Origin: a virus
DNA length: 64,000 bases
Virus record (IMG/VR): IMGVR_UViG_3300019751_000003
Span: 19,395 to 83,394 of that record
Strand: one strand, 5' to 3'
Part shown: positions 59,231-64,000 of the stretch, one piece after another
Layout: every line of letters starts with the position of its first letter
How positions within the stretch are numbered: position 1 is the stretch's first letter
Program-made: the position numbers and the translations under genes
Notes under the pieces: model-generated
Database searches by the model: none
What the model was told of the DNA's origin: nothing
What the model saw: only the letters and a program-made list of their open reading frames with translations

Positions 59231-59352
59231 ATTATTAATTTAGTTATCTATAATTATCTGAATCGGATATAGTTGTACATAGGTTCTTTTGGGTTACTCG
59301 TAGGTACGATACCTTGTCTATACGCTGGAGTATTAGTATCATATCTTTGAAT

Positions 59353-59496
59353 TCACCAAAATTTATACCATGGTTTAGGCGTCAACTCAATCTCATCTAT
59401 CAACCACTTCAATCTCTCACCTGCCATCATTGAACAATCCGATTCACATAACTCTGCGATTTGTTTCAATTGTTTTACTATCTTATTATTATCCAT
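59353..59496 (-). CDS. Small acidic protein ending at a TGA (47 residues), possible longer read-through form
   Basis: The frame encodes MDNNKIVKQLKQIAELCESD..., continuing SMMAGERLKWLIDEIEL and TPKPWYKFW before TGA. The start ATG overlaps the stop of the upstream nucleotidyltransferase gene by 8 bases. After the TGA the same frame continues for 32 codons to a TAA at 59254-59256. Whether the extension is ever translated is unknown. A shorter, purely 47-residue product is the conservative call. Confidence 0.6.
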   Translation of the reverse strand: MDNNKIVKQLKQIAELCESDCSMMAGERLKWLIDEIELTPKPWYKFW

Positions 59497-59995
59497 GTGA
59501 TGATGAGTATGCCGAGTTCGTTGCTTTCTCTAACAACCAACTTGATGATTGAACTTTATCTCCAAGATTCCATACCATATCTACTCCCATAGAATTACAA
59601 TAGTCCTCTTCTGGTACATTACCCTTTCCTCTATCACCACCATTTCCAAATGCCATAGGTAGTTTATCACCAATGAATCTATCATTAGTTCTATCTTTAT
59701 AATCTCTACGGAAGATATTCACCGCAGAATAAATTCCATCACACACAGATTTATCTGTTGCAATTCTTGGATTACATATAATAGTTTTAGTTACTCCCTT
59801 TATACGAGACATAATATATTCTCGTTCTTTCTCATCCATAAAAGGTTTCCCTTTCTTTTGAGTCAACCAATGGTCGTTATTTAGAATCACCCAAACTTCA
59901 TCTGCCATCTCATTAGCTCTTTCAATCATTTCAAGATGTCCTTTATGTACAGGGTCAAACCCACCACTAACTAACATTACTTTATACTTCTTCAT
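59489..59995 (-). CDS. Cytidylyltransferase-like HxGH nucleotidyltransferase
   Basis: The 168-residue protein opens with VMLVSGGFDPVHKGHLEMIE (H17-x-x-H20), the signature of glycerol-3-phosphate/HldE-type cytidylyl- and adenylyltransferases. A middle with WLTQKKGKPFMDEKEREYIM and the C-terminal DKVQSSSWLL follow, resembling the second motif. The GGFDPVHKGH form is typical of sugar- or polyol-activating enzymes and could supply an activated donor to the nearby GT25. It overlaps the 60-residue gene by 14 bases. Confidence 0.82.
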   Translation of the reverse strand: MKKYKVMLVSGGFDPVHKGHLEMIERANEMADEVWVILNNDHWLTQKKGKPFMDEKEREYIMSRIKGVTKTIICNPRIATDKSVCDGIYSAVNIFRRDYKDRTNDRFIGDKLPMAFGNGGDRGKGNVPEEDYCNSMGVDMVWNLGDKVQSSSWLLEKATNSAYSSSHG

Positions 59996-60164
59996 CTAAT
60001 GCTTGTTTAATTTGTGTTAATGCTATTTGATATGAGTCAACCTTACCTAAGCCTTTATCTTCTTCTTGTAACTTACTGGCTAACTGCATTACTTCTAATC
60101 GTATACCATATGCGTGTGCTTCGAATAGTATCTCTTCTATATGTTCTTCATTAGAGTAACTCAT
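59982..60164 (-). CDS. Small acidic helical protein
   Basis: The 60-residue protein is a single predicted helix pair (SNEEHIEEILFEAHAYGIRL and SYQIALTQIKQALDEEV). It is coupled by 4 bases to the upstream 49-residue membrane gene and overlaps the nucleotidyltransferase start. The function is unknown. Confidence 0.55.
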   Translation of the reverse strand: MSYSNEEHIEEILFEAHAYGIRLEVMQLASKLQEEDKGLGKVDSYQIALTQIKQALDEEV

Positions 60165-60310
60165 ATCGATTCCATTAAATTATGAATCAATACCGATAGA
60201 CCAATCACCACCATTGCGATTAAAGAAACCTTAATCCCAAAGAAACTATTCTCGTATTGTTGTCTACTTCTTCCTTGTCTGTAATCCATGTCTTCTTGTG
60301 TCATATCCAT
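60161..60310 (-). CDS. Small single-pass membrane protein (49 residues)
   Basis: A short frame encodes MDMTQEDMDYRQGRSRQQYE..., a hydrophobic segment ISVLIGMVVI-like (IKVSLIAMVVIGLSVLIHN in residues 28-46), and ends NLMESI. Its stop overlaps the next start by 4 bases (ATGA), typical of this operon. It may be a regulator of membrane or lysis functions; unknown. Confidence 0.65.
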   Translation of the reverse strand: MDMTQEDMDYRQGRSRQQYENSFFGIKVSLIAMVVIGLSVLIHNLMESI

Positions 60311-60311
60311 T

Positions 60312-60707
60312 TTAATTTAGTGCGTAATCACTTACCTTTGTAAATAACCATGCTTCACCTGCTCCACCTGCGGAGTCTGGTTTCATAACTACCATTTGCA
60401 TTCCTTTTAGAAAGAACATTAATCTATATTCCTCATTTTCTTTTTGGACATATAGATACTCTTCTTCTATTGTGAATTGTCCTGTTGCAGTTTCCTTACC
60501 ATCTTCTGTATGTGATACCCTTACAAAAGTATCAACATCACCATAATTCATATACAGAATACTTGACCCATCCCATGATGACCAAGTTCCATAAATGTTT
60601 TCATTCGATGATTGGAAACCCATCTTAGGTTTCTCGTTCTGTGCGTGTGTATTAAGACAATATGTTAGTGTCAATAATACAATCATAAATGTGTAAACTT
60701 TTTTCAT
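60312..60707 (-). CDS. Secreted or periplasmic small protein
   Basis: Starting at M60707, the 131-residue protein begins KKVYTFMIVLLTLTYCLNTH and AQNE, a type I signal peptide with a likely cut after HAQ. The mature part is beta-rich with YGTWSSWDGSSILYMNYGDV and EDGKETATGQFTIEEE, like a small lipocalin-like barrel. A longer frame from 60779 would overlap the upstream gene by 73 bases and hide the signal, so I chose the shorter one. The start overlaps the upstream stop (TAATG). The function is unknown. Confidence 0.65.
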   Translation of the reverse strand: MKKVYTFMIVLLTLTYCLNTHAQNEKPKMGFQSSNENIYGTWSSWDGSSILYMNYGDVDTFVRVSHTEDGKETATGQFTIEEEYLYVQKENEEYRLMFFLKGMQMVVMKPDSAGGAGEAWLFTKVSDYALN

Positions 60708-60997
60708 TACATTAGTGTTTTTACAAAGTGAATCGTCCATGCGATTAATCCATTTAGTTGTAGGGCTACTAAGTTCCATTGCTTCCTACTGAATACTTGA
60801 ACTAATACACAAATGAATCCCATGATAAATAATATAGGTTCAACAGTCCATTGACCTGCCATCAGGAATCCTGCTCCCATATATCCAACTCTTGATGACA
60901 TTCTTTCCGCGGCAGTAAGCTTTCGTTCTTTAACGAGAGTCTCTAAAAACTTTCGCCATGCTTTTGCTCGTAAGGTCTTTTTATTTTTAGATTTCAT
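60707..60997 (-). CDS. Small integral membrane protein
   Basis: The 96-residue protein has a basic N terminus (KSKNKKTLRAKAWRKF) and hydrophobic stretches near 38-70 (GFLMAGQWTVEPILFIMGFI) and 76-90. The topology resembles two or three transmembrane helices. It overlaps the upstream oxidoreductase gene by 11 bases. No family is recognised. Confidence 0.55.
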   Translation of the reverse strand: MKSKNKKTLRAKAWRKFLETLVKERKLTAAERMSSRVGYMGAGFLMAGQWTVEPILFIMGFICVLVQVFSRKQWNLVALQLNGLIAWTIHFVKTLM

Positions 60998-61574
60998 ATC
61001 CTAAATCTCTTCTAATATCTTTTTTAACAACTTGTAAATACTTCCATCGTTTCTTATCATTCACAAATGGTACAGACCAAAATTGTCTTGTCTTACGCCA
61101 TCTGGAAAGTTTCCATCCGAATACAAATGAGAATACACCTAGCACCAATCTCAACTTGACTGAGTTGAGATATAAGGTTCTAACAGGTAGAGATGGTGCT
61201 CCATGTGTGATGTATGTTCTTACTTTCTTATCCTTGAGGAATGGTTTCGGATATGCATATAGTTTAGTAAAGTTAACAAACTTGTATGCAAATCCTGGAG
61301 TCAATACCTCATCGAAAAAGATTTCCATTCGTGGTGTTAGTCTGAACCACCAAACAGGTGATATAAAATAAATTCTATCAGACCAAGTTACTAAGTCTTG
61401 ATAAGACTTCATTAATTCTTCTCGTGGTCTTTGAAAACTATCTCTATATAAATCAATAATTTCCAATTCCTCTTTATCCTTATGCTTTCTCAGTTCTCGT
61501 TTAAGAGTCTTGAGAATACCATTGTAACAGAATGACTTCTTATCAGGATGTCCTATAACTATTAGATTCTTCAT
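60987..61574 (-). CDS. Flavodoxin-fold NAD(P)H oxidoreductase (NQO-like)
   Basis: The 195-residue protein has the flavodoxin_2 pattern: NLIVIGHPDKKSFCYNGILK (phosphate-binding loop region), ISPVWWFRLTPRMEIFFDEV (FMN/FAD contact motif), and a late THGAPS. Such enzymes reduce quinones or other electrophiles with FMN or FAD. It overlaps the thyA stop (TAATG), so expression is linked. It may serve redox balance or nucleotide metabolism during infection. Confidence 0.82.
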   Translation of the reverse strand: MKNLIVIGHPDKKSFCYNGILKTLKRELRKHKDKEELEIIDLYRDSFQRPREELMKSYQDLVTWSDRIYFISPVWWFRLTPRMEIFFDEVLTPGFAYKFVNFTKLYAYPKPFLKDKKVRTYITHGAPSLPVRTLYLNSVKLRLVLGVFSFVFGWKLSRWRKTRQFWSVPFVNDKKRWKYLQVVKKDIRRDLGYEI

Positions 61575-62458
61575 TAGTTGTTTAAAGGTGCTTTAATTCT
61601 TGGGTGTGACTGATAGTTGATTAATTCATAATCAAACTCCCCATTCATTATATCTACATTAGATACCTTTAGTTCTGGTAAGTCGTAACCAATTCTTGTT
61701 GTTTGTTCTTTTGCTTGTTCAATATGATTATTGTATATGTGTACATCGCCAAGCGAACCAATCAGTTGGCCAGGTTTGTATCCAGTTTCTTCACATAGTA
61801 ATAGTAATAGTGTACCATACGATGCTATGTTGAAAGGTAACCCAAGGAAGACATCAACGCTTCGTTGATTCCATTTAAGTGATAACTTGTTTTCTGAGTC
61901 TACATAACATTGGAATCCATAATGACAGGGAGGTAGTTTCATTAAGGAAAGTTCTGAGACATTCCATGCGTTGACAAGGTGTCGTCTTCCATGTGGGTCT
62001 TCTTTCAATGATTTAATTAAGTTCTTAATTTGGTCATGACCATCCCAATCCTTCCATTGTTTACCATAGATAAATCCAAGGTTACCCCATTGTTTTGAGA
62101 AGTCATCATCCTCTAATATTTTTTGTTCGAATTCTTTGACATCATATTCAGGGTCTTCTAAGTCCCAATGATGTACTCGTTCATATACTTTGTATGCATC
62201 GCCAGTCCAGATGTGACAATTGTTTTGTAACAAGTATCTCAAATCAGTCCTACCTTTTAAGAACCATTTAAGTTCAGTCATCACAGATTTGACTGCCATC
62301 TTCTTGGTGGTTAACAAAGGAAACCCATCACACATACAATGTCTGATTGTGTAATCAAATAAAGATTTAGTTCCGTAGCCAGTTCTGTCGGGCTTATCGT
62401 AACCGATATCTAAAATTTCGTCTATTAGGTCTATGTATTGACTATCTATTCTATTCAT
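61574..62458 (-). CDS. thyA: Thymidylate synthase
   Basis: The 294-residue protein is ThyA, which makes dTMP from dUMP with methylene-tetrahydrofolate. It has the nucleophile C178 in LPPCHYGFQCYV, the R-x-x-D box WNQRSVDVFLGLPFNIASYG, GSLGDVHIYNNHIEQ and the TKKMAVKSVM start region. The length is slightly above the E. coli enzyme (264). A T4-type td intron is not present. Its own host-type promoter lies at 62479-62508. It supports DNA synthesis in an AT-rich phage. Confidence 0.97.
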   Translation of the reverse strand: MNRIDSQYIDLIDEILDIGYDKPDRTGYGTKSLFDYTIRHCMCDGFPLLTTKKMAVKSVMTELKWFLKGRTDLRYLLQNNCHIWTGDAYKVYERVHHWDLEDPEYDVKEFEQKILEDDDFSKQWGNLGFIYGKQWKDWDGHDQIKNLIKSLKEDPHGRRHLVNAWNVSELSLMKLPPCHYGFQCYVDSENKLSLKWNQRSVDVFLGLPFNIASYGTLLLLLCEETGYKPGQLIGSLGDVHIYNNHIEQAKEQTTRIGYDLPELKVSNVDIMNGEFDYELINYQSHPRIKAPLNN

Positions 62459-62478
62459 GATTCTATATTACATTGTGT

Positions 62479-62508
62479 AATATACAAATTTATTTTGACT
62501 TATCCAAA
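62479..62508 (-). promoter_or_regulatory. Putative host-type promoter of thyA
   Basis: TTTGG (62508-62504) and TATATT (62484-62479) with 24-base spacing. The -33 box lies inside the end of the upstream 63-residue gene. Confidence 0.6.
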
Positions 62509-62681
62509 TATTTTTTAGTGTATTTTTCTAAAAATGATTCACCAACTCCGACATCTAATATCTTACTACCGACTGGTATCCTTGTACTACGAGGAGCCAG
62601 TAACTTATCTACATGAATGTCAAACGCCTCCACTCTAACCTTCCTACCTCGTGGTGGTATGTATGCTACTATTGTTTTCAT
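62490..62681 (-). CDS. Small basic protein of unknown function
   Basis: The 63-residue protein begins MKTIVAYIPPRGRKVRVEAF and continues RSTRIPVGSKILDVGVGESF. It overlaps the methylglyoxal synthase stop by 4 bases (ATGA). The family is not recognised. The coupling to the MgsA gene suggests a shared transcript. Confidence 0.55.
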   Translation of the reverse strand: MKTIVAYIPPRGRKVRVEAFDIHVDKLLAPRSTRIPVGSKILDVGVGESFLEKYTKKYLDKSK

Positions 62682-63052
62682 TTTCTTGATAGGTGTTTGA
62701 TAAAGATATGACCTGCCTTATAGTTGGTTGCCAATGGTACATTATGTACATCACATAACCTCATCAACATAGACACATCAACTTCGTGTGCGTGTTTTCC
62801 AAGTGGGTCTCTAAAGAATATGACTGCTGATAGTTTACCTTCAGAAACCATACTTGCAATCTGTGCGTCACCACCAAGTGGACCTGACAATACTTTTTCT
62901 ATTCCGTTTACTCCGGCGTCTGTCATGAACTGACCTGTCGTTCCTGTTGTTACGATATCTACATCGTCTCTATTAAAAAAGTCTAATCGTTTCATAACGA
63001 ATGAAACCATTTCAGCCTTTTTACCATCGTGTGCTATTAGTGCTATTTTCAT
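62678..63052 (-). CDS. mgsA: Methylglyoxal synthase
   Basis: The 124-residue protein matches MgsA, which converts dihydroxyacetone phosphate to methylglyoxal and phosphate. Signature motifs are LIAHDGKKAEM (H8, D9), TGTTG (36-40), SGPLGGDAQI (D62, catalytic base in E. coli D71) and FFRDPLGKHAHEVD (H89, D92), then NVPLATN. It is slightly shorter than E. coli MgsA (152). Placed in a phage it may bypass lower glycolysis or release phosphate. It is coupled by 4-base overlaps on both sides. Confidence 0.92.
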   Translation of the reverse strand: MKIALIAHDGKKAEMVSFVMKRLDFFNRDDVDIVTTGTTGQFMTDAGVNGIEKVLSGPLGGDAQIASMVSEGKLSAVIFFRDPLGKHAHEVDVSMLMRLCDVHNVPLATNYKAGHIFIKHLSRK

Positions 63053-63321
63053 AAATGTTTATTATCTAAATGAATTATTTTTCCTAAGTGAAGTTCCCAC
63101 TTGTCTGTAAGTTTCTTGTCGATACATTCGACCACCATGTGTGTGGGGTTCTTGTGATATGCGTACTGAAAGTATATGTACTTGATGTCTTTATCTTTCA
63201 GCCGTTTAGTCCAATAGGGTGTGTTGTCTCTATACTCTATTGGTTTAGTCCCATTCATAATTCTTTCAAATGGGTCTCTCATCAAAACTAAATGTAAAAC
63301 TTCTTTATCTTTCCAAATCAT
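63049..63321 (-). CDS. ASCH-domain protein
   Basis: The 90-residue protein reads LHLVLMRDPFERIMNGTKPI EYRDNTPYW, the opening pattern of ASCH/EVE-like RNA-binding domains (two conserved strands with G-x-K and E-x-R-x-x-x-PYW). It continues DIKYIYFQYAYHKNP and VECIDKKLTDKW. ASCH proteins bind RNA or act as nucleases in some systems. No catalytic acid can be named. It overlaps its neighbours by 4 bases on each side. Confidence 0.75.
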   Translation of the reverse strand: MIWKDKEVLHLVLMRDPFERIMNGTKPIEYRDNTPYWTKRLKDKDIKYIYFQYAYHKNPTHMVVECIDKKLTDKWELHLGKIIHLDNKHL

Positions 63322-63554
63322 TTCCAGGGTAGCATTGTTATACCTATTTTGTTAAATATAAATTCAAAGATGATTACGAAAAGAATTCCACCTATTATTT
63401 GCCATGCCCAAAACTTCCAACCTGTCAACCCTTCTTGCCACTTACGGAATCGACTTTTCTTTGCCCACTCGTATAGTCCTAACTTAGAATTGATTTTGTC
63501 TGCCCACCAACCCATATCGAATAGGTTACCAAACATAATTAAAAGTTTTTTCAT
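63318..63554 (-). CDS. Small membrane protein
   Basis: The 78-residue protein has a basic middle (KKSRFRKWQEGLTGWKFW) followed by a transmembrane segment (about 48-70, WQIIGGILFVIIFEFIFN). It belongs to a run of 4-base-overlapping small genes. The function is unknown. Confidence 0.55.
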   Translation of the reverse strand: MKKLLIMFGNLFDMGWWADKINSKLGLYEWAKKSRFRKWQEGLTGWKFWAWQIIGGILFVIIFEFIFNKIGITMLPWK

Positions 63555-63670
63555 TTCTTTTTCTTTTTTGGAATTATATTTCCGTTCTCGTCAACCTCAG
63601 GTGCGATTTTCATTTCATAAAAAATCCATAACCAAATAACACCTAATGTTATAAATACGACTTTTACCAT
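63551..63670 (-). CDS. Small single-pass membrane protein (39 residues)
   Basis: A short frame encodes MVKVVFITLGVIWLWIFYEM, then KIAPEVDENG and a lysine tail (KKKKK). One hydrophobic helix near residues 3-19 suggests a membrane anchor. Its TGA overlaps the next ATG (ATGA), consistent with the operon pattern. The function is unknown. Confidence 0.65.
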   Translation of the reverse strand: MVKVVFITLGVIWLWIFYEMKIAPEVDENGNIIPKKKKK

Positions 63671-63673
63671 AAT

Positions 63674-63985
63674 CTAATATTTGTTTCTTTTTTTCTTTGG
63701 TTGGAACAGAGGTATCGTTACCGACATACCTACTCCACCAAGAGTTGTGGCGAATATATCTCTTTCATCGAAATCACCACCCCTTATATTATCAAGTAAT
63801 TCTTTTGTAATCCCTGCAACAAGTGATGTACATAAGCCAGTTATCATCGCCCTCTTTTTATCTTGATGTTTATTGTAAGACCATGTGTAACCTATTGCTG
63901 ATGTAACCATCCCTGCACTAAAGTGTAATTGTTTATCATTTTCTTTTAACAATACAAATGGATTGTATGTTGATTGACCAAACAT
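63674..63985 (-). CDS. YfiM/VanZ-like small membrane protein
   Basis: The 103-residue protein has NDKQLHFSAGMVTSAIGYTW, then KKRAMITGLCTSLVAGITKE and DERDIFATTLGGVGMSVTIP. This DK-x-x-HF-x-AG, K-E, D-x-x-AT pattern resembles the YfiM/DUF2279-type membrane proteins. Three hydrophobic segments are likely (about 22-38, 46-64, 78-95). Its role in the phage is unknown. It is the last complete gene at the right end, 15 bases from the edge. Confidence 0.6.
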   Translation of the reverse strand: MFGQSTYNPFVLLKENDKQLHFSAGMVTSAIGYTWSYNKHQDKKRAMITGLCTSLVAGITKELLDNIRGGDFDERDIFATTLGGVGMSVTIPLFQPKKKRNKY

Positions 63986-64000
63986 TGTGGTCTTAATAAA

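Noticed and set aside
59000-59496. General TGA recoding in this phage
   Set aside because: TGA ends several well-coupled genes (ATGA overlaps), so the internal TGA at 59353-59355 cannot be explained by genome-wide recoding.

Overview
The window is part of the genome of a T4-like (myovirus) phage. Every gene I can support lies on the minus strand, so transcription runs from high to low coordinates. The DNA is strongly AT-rich. The likely host is a Bacteroidota, probably marine flavobacterial: ten putative promoters match the Bacteroidota pattern (TTTGG, fixed spacing, TATATT-like box), few genes show strong Shine-Dalgarno sites, and one small protein resembles a Bacteroidota-associated family (DUF4494-like). 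T4-type hallmarks are portal gp20, large terminase gp17, baseplate gp25, gp6 and a gp5-like spike, late sigma gp55, gp46/47 recombination nuclease and a gp61-like primase.

Layout from right to left. 63985-61574: accessory genes (ASCH protein, methylglyoxal synthase, thymidylate synthase). 61574-57104: flavodoxin-fold oxidoreductase, small membrane proteins, a cytidylyltransferase, GT25 glycosyltransferase and SET-domain protein. 57094-56742: RNA genes, namely tRNA-Ala, two unusual glycine-tRNA-like cloverleaves, and tRNA-Glu. 56727-55339: methyltransferase, APS-kinase-like protein, HxGH nucleotidyltransferase. 55228-51512: a CobS/CobT-like pair (MoxR-type ATPase and VWA protein), each with its own promoter. 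51508-47463: dense small early genes and Hsp20. 47391-45988: HAD phosphatase and UV-damage endonuclease. 45827-42143: membrane protein, ClpP-like protease, HD phosphohydrolase, late sigma factor. 42159-26458: baseplate and fibre genes, with a polymerase-beta-like nucleotidyltransferase among them. 26455-21889: T7-endonuclease-I-like resolvase, primase, and a single-chain Mre11-Rad50 fusion. 21869-12375: a 3164-residue fibre protein carrying a mini-intein. 12337-5861: probable head-internal proteins with repeated prohead-protease-like sites. 5809-1: glycosyltransferase, small membrane proteins, terminase, portal, and a truncated gene.

Two promoter grammars are visible. Replication and accessory genes use the host-type promoter with invariant spacing. 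Structural genes are preceded by a 9-mer, ATATTTATA, usually 20-46 bases before the start codon; this is the probable late promoter for the gp55-like sigma.

The least explained features are two 72-nt tRNA-Gly-like RNAs with compensatory stem changes but non-canonical D and T loops; a head polyprotein with eight LNE/VNE/INE sites about 50-100 residues apart; and a virion-type protein fusing an NMN-adenylyltransferase-like domain to a predicted ligase-type nucleotidyltransferase domain, with candidate protease sites between them. All functional calls come from reading motifs; no database search was run.
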